DNA of 64,000 nt from Tetragonia tetragonoides. Its lineage: Eukaryota; Streptophyta; Magnoliopsida; Caryophyllales; Aizoaceae. Where the stretch lies: positions 9,083,501 through 9,147,500 of the forward strand of contig CM076153.1 of the NCBI GenBank assembly GCA_038025085.1, written 5' to 3'. Below the pieces are notes generated by a model. The model saw only the letters and a list, made by a program, of their open reading frames with translations, searched no databases and was not told where the DNA came from. Below are positions 24,110 through 35,525 of this stretch, in pieces (position 1 is the stretch's first letter; each line of letters starts with the position of its first letter). Position numbers and translations under genes: made by a program.

Positions 24110-25855
24110 GCTGGTGCTTCCTGTGGGTTAACTCTTACGACTGTGATTTGGGTTTGGCTCTTTTGCTTCCGGAAGATGGGAAAAAGAGAGAGAGAAAGAG
24201 AAGAGGAAGGCTTACAATAGCAGGCTGCAGCTGTTTGAAATGGGCAAGCTTGCTCTACCTTTTCCTTTCCTCATTTGTTTTTGTCCCTTGAAAAAGAAAT
24301 GGAGTACACAAATACAACACACATAGATAGGGGTGTAACGGGGCGTAGTCGGGTTCAGCTCGGTCAAAGTTCGGGTCGAGCTCGGGTCAAATCAAATCCA
24401 AGACGGCTTGAGTGTTCTTGAGGATAGCTTAAATCTATCATGACTTGGTTCACTTGATTCTCCCGAGCTCGGTCAAACCAAATCCAAGCGGGCTTGAGTG
24501 TTCTTGACTGAGACTAGCTTAAATCTACTATGGCTCGGTTCACTTGATTCTCTTTTTTTATTTAAGTGGCCCTGTAAATAAGTTATACGAAATTATCTCT
24601 TTATTTTGAGATTTTACTTCTTTTATGGTGTAAGGGTGAGACAAATTAAAGTTATGTTTTTTTTTTTGTTTGTTTGTATGTTTTGTAATAATTTGGTTGA
24701 ATTCGAGTCGAATTGGACCATAAGTCCAAACTGAAACAAGTCCTAACTGTATAATGTTCTTCTCGTCATGTTTCGAGTTGAGTCTGATGTCCCATGTTGA
24801 TTCAAACAGAGCCCGAGCCAAGCCGATTGGAGACGAGGGAGGCTTCGATTGAGGTCTTCTTTTCAATCGCAAGTGAACCGAATCTCTTTATTAGCTATCC
24901 AGACTGCAACCACGGTTTACTTTCCCATAATAGTATTGAAAAATTCTACTTTCCATTGATCAATCATAATTGCTTTGCACTGGCGTAGTGTATGAACAAA
25001 ACTAATAAAAAATAGCTTATTGTCTGTCAAAGGTAAAGTCGCTTCCAAATCTATGTATTTTGACTTAAAATTTCGTAAAACACATTACTTAGTAGCATTA
25101 TAACCACCCCTTATCGGAGGGTCGACATCTATGTTTTTATTGAAGAACAAATTCTCCCTTTGCGACAAACCTCCCTACAAACTTGCATATTTATTTCCTT
25201 AAAATTCCGCAACTTCAAAATGTTTCTCGGTTTCCCTTTAGTTGCACCATCAATGTCCAAGAATGGAGGATCCATCAAATATTATGCAGCTTACATTTAC
25301 GCTTGCATATTGCCAAAGAGAGTTTCATCTATCCTGAATGCTTTCAGGAACTCTTTCACCTTATTTCTCACAAAGCTAGCCGGTTACATAACAACTTCTT
25401 AAAATGACCCAAAAAATGAAAACACACACCATTTCCATTTCTCACACCCATAAAACCACGCTGAACAATGTAGTCTACAAATACAAGGATTTAGGTTAAT
25501 CCCATTTCACATAGATAACGATGCGGTTGAGCACGTCATCTATTTAGGATGTTTTGTTATACCCCTAATTCATTCCAAAAGTGGGAGTCATAGAGTAATA
25601 CCTCAAGATGTGATCTATATGTCATCTTCAAAAAAAAAGTGGTAACCACCTCGTATTAAAGAGAATAAATCGGCAAAACTAATCCGGGGAGAACCCAAGC
25701 TGACCGACCCGTTTGACTAACTCGGACTCATAATAACCGTTGCGCGACCAAAGATCTGGACATTCCAGCAACTGCCAACAGTGCCAAGTAGGCACCCTAA
25801 CCTCTAACCTGAATCATCCTTCACAAATTCACGATTGGGAGCCAGAGAGAGAGTG
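24110..25855. other. Divergent intergenic region between TON1 and the HAD hydrolase gene
   Basis: It holds the promoters of two head-to-head genes. At 24331-24560 a hAT-like start (AGGGGTGTAACGGGGC) is followed by two diverged copies of a block of about 110 bp (CAAATCCAAG..GGCTTGAGTGTTCTTGA ... GGTTCACTTGATTCTC). The reading frames at 25.1-25.4 kb are not recognisable. No clear TATA box was found for either gene. Confidence 0.5.
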
Positions 25856-25990
25856 ATGTGGTTGGGGTATACAGTCCCACGAGCAAGTGACATACCCATA
25901 CCACCATTGTTATTCTCTCAAACTCAAAACACAACCCCTTCATCTCCTTCTAGTTTCTCTCACCTCAACTCACCCCATCTCAAAAGGTCA

Positions 25991-25993
<3 letters not shown>

Positions 25994-26030
<37 letters not shown>
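25994..26030. repeat. Poly(T) tract of about 37 in intron 1 of the HAD gene
   Basis: An uninterrupted T-run starts eight bases after the first donor site (AAAAG|GTCACT) and fills much of the 107-bp intron. It may act as a very long polypyrimidine tract and is a likely place for sequencing slippage. Confidence 0.85.
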
Positions 26031-26035
<5 letters not shown>

Positions 26036-26834
26036 GCTTAGTTACAAAGGGCTGATAATTTCATTTTTTGATTGATTTTGATTATCTAATCAGGTTACCA
26101 TTTGGAATCGCATTTGATATCGATGGCGTTGTTCTTCGTGGTGGTCAACCAATTGGAGGGTCTCGTCAAGCTCTTGACAAATTATACCATCATAATTCCT
26201 GTATATAAATATATTTCTCTCTCTATATATCTGTTATCACTTTTATTTGCAAATTATCTGCAATTTTAGTACCACATTATATTACATATCCAAAATGATA
26301 CAAGTCAGCTGCTTTTTGTTGCGTTAAACACACTCATGTCATGTACAATGAGAGTATAAGTAGTTATTCATTTAAAATTTATTTTTTAAATCCAAAGTGA
26401 ACCTCCCCATATTTATAAGATTATATTGGAAGTGAAATTAAGCAGATGTTGAGGTATCTCTGTGGAAATTATCTATGCAAATTTGTGTAAGGTGATCATA
26501 ATATGTCCCGGCCCCCGGGGTTTGAAATTTGAATATGAAAATTAGTATGAATAGAGATTACATGATAAAAGTAGCATGTTCTTGACTTGTTTGGGAAAGG
26601 CTAGTTTATGGGAATTGTGTTACACAAAGTAAGCACAGCTTAAATTCCAGGTTTTGGTGCCTTAGTGGATATTGCATAATGCTTATGCAGAAGGGTAATC
26701 TTTCTATTTTGAGAGAAAAATATATTTTTGGAGGTAATAAAGGAGATATCTACAATTAGGGTTTTGGCAGCTTCGTTATTGACAGTTTAGAATCAATATA
26801 TACCACCTCTAACTTATTCAAGACTTACCATCAA

Positions 26835-27049
26835 GGGTGGTCAAGTGGTTTCAAGCTTACCCCCAAGTGGTTTCATAAGGTAAGGTAAGGTCTTGGGTTC
26901 AATTTCCCATTGGCTAGTGCTTGCGCTAGTTGTTCAGTTAGTCCGATATGTACGTTGTTGAACACGAGAGTCTAAATATGATGTAGCCAAGGTGTCTCGG
27001 TTGTCATTCACTTGCACCTTCCTTTTGATTAGCAAAATGAAGAAAAAAA
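26835..27049 (+). mobile_element. tRNA-derived SINE (family C) in HAD intron 2
   Basis: It starts with a tRNA-Ser-like A-box region (GGTGGTCAAGTGGTTTC) and has a B-box GGGTTCAATTTC, a body of about 150 bp and a short A-rich tail (GAAAAAAAC). Target duplications were not clearly found. Confidence 0.55.
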
Positions 27050-27540
27050 CCTTATTATGTACTTGAATAATATCAATTGTTAGAGCTTGACAAACATGGA
27101 GCAACATTACTAATGAAAAATGTGATCAAGTAATTATTACAACTGTGACAACTGCTGAAGGAATACTCTTTTTGAGTTATTCGCAGAGACTGACTAATTC
27201 TTCTCCTCCTACTGGGAATTGGTTTTCTCTGCATCATTTACTGCTTCGCATATTGTTAGCTATTCAGTTTCCAAATTTGCTGGCTATTTATGATTTTCTT
27301 AAGCTGAGGGTTTGAAGCTTTCCCATTGTTGACTATTCTCTTCCTGCAGGTACTCTGAAGATTCCATTTCTATTCCTGACAAATGGTATCTACTTAATTC
27401 TTGTAATGTTTGTATGTTGGAAGAAAAGTTTATTTTGTTTTCGATGATGAATGGAATATTGAATTATCGACAATGAGTTTCCTACATTTTGCTTTTTTTG
27501 AATAGGTCCTACATTTTGCTTTTGATTGATTATCGTAGTA

Positions 27541-27809
27541 CAACAACAACAACATTACCCCAGTGCCTCCAAAGAGGCTCCCGCCTAGGCAGGGTAAGGG
27601 GGGGTCGGTTGTACGCAGCCTTACCCCTGTGAGAGTCTCACAGAGAGGCTGTTTCCGTTTGACCCGAGATCCGAAGTGCGACGACCATCGGCAACTTCAC
27701 AATAAATAAGAAGTGCTGACAGTTTTATGAGCCATTTTGCTTTAGTCCATATATTCCAAAGCCAAAAAGTAGTGAAGCTTTTAGCCCCAATGGAAATGGT
27801 GGACAATGA
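27541..27809 (-). mobile_element. SINE (family A), full length, perfect target duplication, in HAD intron 3
   Basis: Minus orientation; the (GTT)n tail reads as CAACAACAACAACA at the left edge. The 3' region on the minus strand reads GGTAAGGCTGCGTACAACCG, and the body is nearly identical to 13998-14257. A perfect 19-bp target duplication TTGATTGATTATCGTAGTA flanks it (27522-27540 and 27810-27828). This is the best reference copy of the family in the window. Confidence 0.88.
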
Positions 27810-29876
27810 TTGATTGATTATCGTAGTATTTATTTGAAACTTGTTGTTCTTGTTTGCTAATAGGGAGTGGGGACACTAAAATTATTGAGGATAATATTCT
27901 TTCATATTATTTGAATAATGAATACTCCTAGTATATTGTTTTTTTCATGCAAATAACATCTAACTTTTGAAAATTTAATGATGATCAAAAATTGAAAAAT
28001 ATATTTTCTAGAATAAAAGGTTCGATTCTTTCCATTTGCAAACTGGTAAAAATTACACTTACACAAACAATGTAAGTCTTAAATAAGCTAGTATTGTTAT
28101 TCCTTGATAGGGGGTGGTGTGCCTGAATCCAGGCGGGCATTGGAGTTAAGTGAACTTTTGGGTGTGGAAATTTTGCCTTCACAGGTAGTTCAGAGTTCCA
28201 CGTACTAAGCTTATGTAGATTCTTAGTGTAGATCTCCTGGGTCTATTATTTTACTTATGTGACTTGGGCATAGTATCCTCTTTTTTAATCTGTTGCAGGT
28301 TGTACAGGGTCACTCTTCGTTTAGGAACCTATTGGGAAGGTAGGATTGGTTTCATCCTGTTCACTAGAGGTTCTTTCGTACTGGTGCTAACTCTTGCAAA
28401 TAACACTTCGTTGCTAGTACTGTAATAGTTGATCGTAACTAATTTTATCATTTGTCAGTTGTTAGAAATAGATTGAGTGTCCTAAGAAAGAGTAGAGAAG
28501 GTACATTAGGACGTAGGACGTAGCATATGATTTCCATGCTGCTTCTGTAGAGTTCATAGTTGAACTGAAGAATATAAGACTAGTTACTCATAAATGGAAA
28601 CTGGACTGCTGTATACGGGATATTGAGTTGCTCATGTGGAATTACCAACATCTTGGTAGTACTAGAAATTAGATCATTTTGTATACATGTCATGATGTCT
28701 GCTTTTCAGGAAGTTTAAGAAAAAGAAGTAGAAAAGAATTCCAGAGTGGTGAGGGAAAGAATAGGAGAAGAGATCTATTCTCATTTTTTCTTGTTTTTAT
28801 TTTTTTATTTTTTATGTTGTGCTGGCTTTGTGGGCTAGCCTGTGGCTGAGAGGTGCATATGTTGTTTTCCTTGGTACGTTTTTGTACGGGGGTGTTGTGT
28901 GGGCAAAGCATTATTAGGGTGGTGGATTCGAATTTATGCTGTCTTCTTGTTTCATGGGAAAAAAGTGATAACATAGCTCTCACAATGTTTCTGTCCACAT
29001 CTTACCCTGCCATCTTAGTGCAGAATGAGTACTGATTTCTGATAGTTTTCAAGTATTAGTTCTATAGAAGAGGGGGGGGGGGGGGTTCAAAGAAAGATGG
29101 TCACTTCTTAAGAGCTGGCGTTTTGCTTCCTGGGCATTTATTTACAAACTGTCTTTAGCACACACCATGGTGATTTGGTGAAGGTTTCTATATATGAATA
29201 TGTTCTCTTTCTCTCATTTCCCTTCTCTCTTTTGCGTGGAAAATGCATCTCATTTCCGTTTCTACTTGTAAAATGAACATGGTGACTTGGTGAGAATTTT
29301 TCATCTGTCTCCCTCTTATTTGAAGAAGTCCTTAATCATGTTCCCTTCCATTACAGGTATCAGAATGAACTCATTGTTGCTACTGGGAAGGGGGAACCTG
29401 CTTTGGTCATGAGCGAGTATGGTTTCAAGTGTGTTCTTTGTGTATGAAGAAGTTTCTCCTTATCTCCCGTGACATTGTAGCTTACATGTCTTTCCTTTAT
29501 TTTCGTCGAGTTGACCTCTTTCTGTGCACTATGCAGTAAGGTTCTCTCCATAGATGAATATGCATCATACTTTGAAGGCATTGATCCTGTATCGCAATAT
29601 AAGAACTGGACAACTATATCTTCCTCTCACGAATGTAGAGTCCTGCCTGCTTATGACGTGTATACAGAGAGAGTAAAGGCAGCATTTGTTGTCAGTGACC
29701 CTGTTGATTGGGGTCGGGATATCCAGGCAATTATCTCATGCTCATTCTTTTTAATGCTGCTTTCCCTTCTTGGAGGAAGTCTGAGTTCTGATACATTTAA
29801 AATTGACTTGATGTTAACTTTCTTGTGGAAGAACCAAAGAGGCAAAATGGCCAGCCCACCAATTGGACTTTCTGTT

Positions 29877-30039
29877 TTTTTAGATAAAATGGGTATCCAA
29901 GCTTCGCTTGACTAATCCCATGGGCCCTGAAGTTAACGACCAGGAAATCCTCCAGTGGCCTTGAGTTGAGGGGACTCGGACGTGGGCCCTCTGGCATAGA
30001 TCTCAGAGGTTTTACCAGCTGAGCCACCCCCTTAGGGTT
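29877..30039 (-). mobile_element. tRNA-derived SINE (family B), full length, in HAD intron 7
   Basis: Minus-orientation copy of about 163 bp. On the minus strand: GGGGGTGGCTCAGCTGG (A-box), GTCCGAGTCCCC (B-box), GGTCGTTAACTTCAGGGCCC, then an A-tail seen as T-run. A 19-bp duplication ACCA(A/G)TTGGACTTTCTGTT with one mismatch flanks it (29858-29876 and 30040-30058). It lies about 130 bp downstream of the GC donor of exon 7. Confidence 0.85.
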
Positions 30040-31235
30040 ACCAGTTGGACTTTCTGTTAATGGCATTAAATCTGAATTTAGCATGCGCCATCTGGACAAG
30101 CTGACAAGTAGCTTATATATTATTAATGGATAGACCTTTCTGAAATGACAAAAATTTAAGTTCCCATGAGCTTCCAAGGATATGTCCACATAAGCATAAT
30201 CACGGACTTAAGAGTTGGCATTGTTCAAGCAGTAGTAACTGCCAAGTGCAAACGCATTAGTTCCAAAGTACTTTTTCATGTTGCTTATTTTGTAGAGTCA
30301 TGAAAAGTTGATTATGTTGTGCAGATACTGGGAAGACTGCCCTAATTATCTATATCCTGCTGAAACTATATTGTGCAAAGGAACTTACTGTACTTCATGT
30401 ATAAGCTTGACATGCTACAATGTCCCATTAGAAGCTTCTTACTGAGTTTTGCATGTCTTCGTCTTTAGATATGTGGAATGAATTTGAAGCTGTTGAACTA
30501 AAAGTAGGTGTTACTTGACGTGAAAAACACTGGATAAAAAGCCTGATATGTTTTCTTTTCTTTTCTTTTCTCCCCCTTCATTCCTAAGCTTTGAAATCCA
30601 ATTATTTGCTAGCCTCTATTTCTGTATGTATCATAGACTTGCAAGTAGCCTTTTGTTCAGCTTAAATGTCTATGTGTATTTATATCTTGATCTCCAGATT
30701 GCTTTTTGATTCAAGTCCTCTTATTAGTGGCTGACAGTTGATTTGCTTCTCCGGTACTTGCATGTCCTGGACCAATTGATGGTCCACTCAGGTTCTTTGC
30801 GACATTTTAAGATCTGGTTGAAGAGTGGAGATCAAATACCTCTATACTTTGCAGCTGATGATCTTCAATACCAGGTTGGGTCTTCTGAATCTTAGGCTCA
30901 GTGGGGGATGCTGTTTAGAATTTAATTTCCAAAATTTACTGAAAAATCACAATGTTGATTATTCCATGACTCCCAGTCCATTAGCTGTAGTCTTTGGCTG
31001 TCCATTTATTTTTCATTGCTATAATCTTATTTGAAAAACTGATAAATTCTTCTCTTGATAGAGAGCAACATATTGGAGGTCTCACTGAGATTCCAGTTCT
31101 ATTTTCTTAATGTGTTGTGACCAATTTATTTACCTTGTAGAATGGGTTTTCATGACTCTTATTACAGACCATTTCATCCCGAAATTTTTGTCTACTTGGG
31201 TTGCATATCTGTCCTTTTCTTCCGTTGGATTCACT

Positions 31236-31420
31236 TGGGGTGCATTTTGCCTGAATTTTTTACATTGTGAGGTAGAAAATTGTGGTTTCTTGAGGATATA
31301 TTTCTTGGTGGCAATGTTAATACCAACATGGGGTGCATTTTGCCTGAATTTTTTACATTGTGAGGTAGAAAATTGTGGTTTCTTGAGGATATATTTCTTG
31401 GTGGCAATGTTAATACCAGG
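31236..31420. repeat. 93-bp tandem duplication ending at the exon 9 acceptor of the HAD gene
   Basis: Two nearly perfect copies with a 93-bp period (TGGGGTGCATTTTGCC begins at 31236 and 31329). The second copy runs into the functional acceptor TTAATACCAG|GCTGCA. The first has AATACCAACAT in that place, so it lacks the AG at the same site. Confidence 0.93.
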
Positions 31421-32754
31421 CTGCATTCCCAGCTGAACGACTTGGTGTGGGTGCCTTTAGGATTGCATTGGAAAGTATTTTCAACAGGTACATTCTTGCA
31501 TTTGTCTCTGTAACTGACATGTAGGTCTAACAGGAGGAATACATAACCGCTGAAGCCTATTAACTTCTCACTGATATCTTTCTCTGGTTTGTGAAAATGA
31601 AAGCAAGGTCAGACGAAGACTAGGATTTGTATGTAGATGAGATATGCAAATCTTACCTGAACAGTAATCCAGTGATTTGTGGCTCTATATATACACTAAG
31701 CATTTTCAAAGAAACTACTTGAAAGCACCTCTTTGCTTTGTCAAGAGCAAAGTCGTGCACTTATTGAGCTTCCAGTCCCAGCCAGCGGCTACATATCACA
31801 AAATGTCTTTTCTTATGTTTTAATACAGCCTCTTCATAATAAGAAAAGCTTAGTGTGTCAAATTATTGCACTGAATTTTCCTTTTTCCTCGGAAAGAATT
31901 CAGATTGTGTCATTAACTAACAAGCTCTAGAATATGAAGAAATATAGAAAAATGTCCATAGTCAATGAATATCTATTTTTTAAGATACTCTTCTTTGCTT
32001 ATGCAAGGTCTTTAGTCTTTGCAATGCTGTGATACAGGTAACTGTACTTATAGACGATGCAAATGATTTCTAAGTTCTCGTGTCATGATTCCCAAGTTCT
32101 TGTGACATGATTCCAAGTTCTTGTGACATGATTTCCAACTTTTTTGCATTTCCACACAGTTTCATGTTTTTGTATGTGCTGCAGAGTTCACTACTAGCCG
32201 CTTGAGTATGTTATTTTTGGAAAACCCAAACCTTTTGTTTTCAAGAATGCTGAGGTCATTTTAAGACAGCTGCATTCGACTTGTCAAATGGATCACAACC
32301 TTCATCTGGACGAGGATGGATCAGATTACTTTAGAGCTCTTCAAATGATAGGTGATAATCCTGCAGTTGACATAAATGGTGCTAGACAGGTTACTTCTCT
32401 ACAACTATATTTCGACCACCCATTTCCTTCATAAACACTGCATTCATTTTGCAAAGGTGATTTGATGTCACTATTTCAGGCAGGACATCCTTGGGTATCT
32501 GTCTTAACAAGGACAGGTGTCTTCCGAGATAAAGGAAACCACGGAGATTATCCTGCAGATCTGGTATGCTGAACAGTTAGCTCAAATTCTGATCAATGTG
32601 ATACCCTTATCTAGCATTCCCACTTCCCAAAGTGATACCATGAAGGAAAATGTGGGGAAACCAGCTCAATTCTTCGTTTTGATTTCTTACCCAGGTTGTA
32701 GATACAGTGGAAGACGCGATTGACTACATATTGGAAAAGGAATGTTTACTGTAA

Positions 32755-33387
32755 TGTGGGCAGATTGGTAGTCATTTGGTACTAGTGTGTTGAGTTTTGC
32801 TCATCAGTTCCAGTGGTATGGTATTAAAACCTTCCTAACCAGAGGCGTAAACGGAAAATGGTCTTGTACAAGCATGGAGACATGGAGTGCAGTATATCTT
32901 CATTTTATTGAGTGGAATAGTCTGTAGCCTCCGTCTCCGACGTAGGGGGCCAGTGCTTGAGCCGAGGTATTGTGCCGTCAATGATGGCGCACGACCCGAC
33001 ACTACTCGGCACTTGGTAGGCGCTTCATGTCGCGTCGCGTCGCTTGCCTTCTTTCGCCCACAAGCGCTCTCTCAAGCAACTATCCTCTAAAGAGTCTTAT
33101 AAGATTTAGTGGTTCTGACATGAGTAGACATGCCCACTGTGATTTTTGAGAGTTTGGAGAATTATTTTCCAAAAGTTTCGGAAATACATTTTTTTTTTAA
33201 TTTTTCACACAAGGTAGCTATTTACTTTAATTTTTACTTGAAAAAATACCTTGAATAATAAGAAGAACAAAAAAGAAAAAATATTTTAAAAAATAGAAAT
33301 CACTTCAAAAAATTTGGTAAAAATTATGAGACCTCACTAAAATAGTAGAGAGGGCTTGGGAATCAGTATCGTGGAATAGCCTTTGAT
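32755..33387. other. 3' flank of the HAD gene
   Basis: Contains the presumed 3'UTR. A GC-rich stretch at 32925-33075 (with GTCGCGTCGCGTCGC) is out of character with its surroundings and unidentified. No gene is supported. Confidence 0.4.
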
Positions 33388-34180
33388 GTTCTGTAAGAGG
33401 CCCTTCCAAGCCTGCCAAGGACGCGATAACCTACCAGGGGGGCTTCCTATGTCCCCTAGGGGTTTCCTGTGCTATGTGAAATATAAACCTTCGTTCCGGG
33501 GCCTCTCGAAAGCCCGAAAAACGTGGATTATAGCCTTCGTTTGCGGCTTTCCGGGGCTAGGTTGTTGTTTTTGCCCAAACTTCTCTAGGGGGTCTATCAT
33601 GACCTTAGAGGACCCTCGATGCCCCGAGAGGGTCATCTGGATCACCGAACTTCGATATTACCCATGTCTTCGGTATTCAGGCTATTACACCAGTGTTCCG
33701 TAAAACGCTCTTTCAAGTCTATCAGGGACCAGATAAGCGACCCCGGGGCCCTCTCATTTCCCCTAGGGTGTCCCTTGCCATGTGGTGCGAAAATTTTTAC
33801 CTGCTTTTCGGGGCCGGCGGGAGCCAAAAAACGTGGATATAAGCCTACGTTTTCGGCTTTTCGAGGCCTAAGTGTCATTTTTGCCCAAACTTCTCTAGAG
33901 AGTCTATTATGACTTTAGAGGACCCTTGGTGCCCCGGGAGGGTCATCAGGATCCCCTTATTTCGATATCACCCATGTTTTCGGTATTCGAGCACTTACAT
34001 TGGTGTTCCGTAAAAACGCTCTACAAACCTATCAGTGATCCGATCACGGATGGACCTCGGGGGCCTCCCATGTTCCTTAGGGGTGTCCCTTGCAATGTGG
34101 TGCGAAAATGTCCACCTTCGTTCTGGGATCTTCCGAAAGCCCAAAAAACCGTGGATTATATCCTTTAATTTTCGGCACCA
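33388..34180. repeat. Satellite-like array, about 310-bp monomer, about 2.5 units
   Basis: Corresponding points recur at about 310 bp: GTTCTGTAAGAGGCC at 33388, GTTCCGTAAAACGCTC near 33696, GTTCCGTAAAAACGCTC near 34005. CCCAAACTTCTCTAG recurs near 33575 and 33885. The units are GC-rich compared with the flanks and 80-85 % alike by eye. Reading frames across them are accidental. This may be the edge of, or an escape from, a larger satellite family. Confidence 0.85.
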
Positions 34181-34210
34181 CAAATAGAAGATAGCAGCCA
34201 ATACACAATT

Positions 34211-35230
34211 TTAAAAGGGTAAAATTACGTTTTTCATTAAATTTAAATTATTGGTGTCTTTTTACATGCACTTTAGATATATTGCTATGTTTATTGAGCT
34301 TCAAGTCCATGGGAATCTTAGTGTTTTTTTTTTTGGAAAATGTTATAAAGTTTCAGCTCTTATGACGCTGCCGAATGTAGATGTCTTTGAGCTTCAGTTC
34401 CATATGTAATATGTTTTGAATTCTCTACTACTCTGAGTCTCTGACACCCTATGCAATGCCCCGAGTTTCTATTTTTCCTTTTGTTTGAACATGGTTATAT
34501 ACTAAAACACTACTTATATTCTTTTAACCAAATATCACTTAACATAGTAATGAATTTAGGGTATGTTCTCTCCAACTTATTTCTATTTATTTTTTTTATC
34601 TCAGCAAACTTTAACAAATTTCAGCAAATTTCAACGAACTTCAGCAAACTTCAACAAAGTTAAATAAAGTTTAACAAAGTTTAACAAAAATTAAACAAAC
34701 CATATACAAACTAGTTATAAAAAACACTTGAATCAACAAGATTCAACAAAAATAAACAAAGTTAAACGAAGTTCAACAAAGTTAAATAAAGGTCAATAAA
34801 GTTCAACGAAGTTCAACAAAAAATAAATTTTCAGTAATAAATATAAGCGTTTTTCAGTTGGGGAGAACAAACCCTTAAACATAAGGGACATAAATCTTAA
34901 TTGTACTATATGCAGGTAAAGTTAACTAATTAATTAACTTGGTACCACAATTGACATAAAGTGTGATAAGAAATCTAATCGGAATTATTTTTCATTTAAA
35001 ATAACAATAGGAGTCAAATATGGATGCAGAGAAAGAACGTTGCAGGTAAGTAATTAATAATAATAAGTATAAATGCTGAGTGCTTGTTTTAATCATAGTC
35101 ACTTATTATTAGAGATACACACTCGTACACATTGACACACATTAAATAATCTATGCGGAAGTAGGAGCATTTCAGTATAGCAATGACTCAAACTGAACAA
35201 AACTACAACAACCACAAAGAACAGAAAAAA
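34211..35230. repeat. Dispersed noncoding module R, copy 1 (partial)
   Basis: Blocks match the module next to the P450 (45250-46400) and the copy at 59440-63760: 'gacaccc(t/c)(a/g)tgcaat', a T-rich stretch, and AAATATCA(C/T)TT. A further block, CATAAATCTTAATT ... GGTACCACAATTGACATAAAGTGTGATA, matches 40580-40930. At 34605-34830 a degenerate minisatellite with a core near AAAGTTCAACA interrupts it. Confidence 0.6.
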
Positions 35231-35372
35231 CAAAGAAAAGAGTCAATTTTTAACTCGTCCAAACATATTCAATATCGGACTCATTTGAAAGTACGCTTTG
35301 AAATCTTTTTCGATAATGTAATTATCGTCATAATTTATTTCGGAATAAAAAATTATGTGCATAAAATTATCT

Positions 35373-35426
35373 TATAATAAGCCAGGCTCCCAGTTGCGGT
35401 TGAGCCATTCAGTCATTAAACTCTCA
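35373..35426 (+). repeat. Truncated 5' LTR and primer-binding site
   Basis: TATAATAAGCCAGGCTCC through ACTCTCA matches the end of the right LTR with few changes; upstream of 35373 the similarity stops. Immediately after it, 35429-35440 TGGTATGAGAGC is a primer-binding site for initiator tRNA-Met (consensus TGGTATCAGAGC) with one change. Confidence 0.85.
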
Positions 35427-35464
35427 TATGGTATGAGAGCAGGTCTCCTACACCTCGTAAAACC

Positions 35465-35465
<1 letters not shown>

Positions 35466-35507
<42 letters not shown>
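35466..35507. repeat. Poly(A) run of about 40 in the copia leader
   Basis: The run lies between the PBS and the gag ATG (35526), inside the element's untranslated leader. Such a long A-run is unusual there and may be slippage after integration or capture of an A-tail. Confidence 0.85.
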
Positions 35508-35512
<5 letters not shown>

Positions 35513-35525
35513 TTTGCCTCTCACC

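Larger units (their letters stand above)
25856..32754 (+). pseudogene. HAD-superfamily IIA hydrolase, CECR5-like, disabled copy
   Basis: Exons: 25856-25986, 26094-26200, 27350-27385, 28111-28184, 28299-28339, 29357-29428, 29537-29726, 30792-30874, 31420-31487, 32185-32389, 32480-32563, 32695-32754. HAD motif I (FDIDGVVLRGG), motif II (FLTNGGG), the lysine motif (FGKPKP) and motif IV (IGDNPAVDINGA) are all present. The N-terminal 43 residues are basic and Ser/Pro-rich, like an organellar presequence. The family in plants resembles Arabidopsis At3g45740. Three defects: exon 8 is 83 bp between two phase-0 introns, so it shifts frame and runs into TGA; exon 10 has an in-frame TAG (HY*PLEY) where a lysine is expected; and the exon 7 donor is GC (CAG|GCAATT). 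All other exons keep phase and coding character, so the loss is recent or the assembly has errors here. Confidence 0.82.

Noticed and set aside
33383..34201. Frames of 68-106 codons
   Set aside because: They lie across the 310-bp satellite units and shift frame between units.
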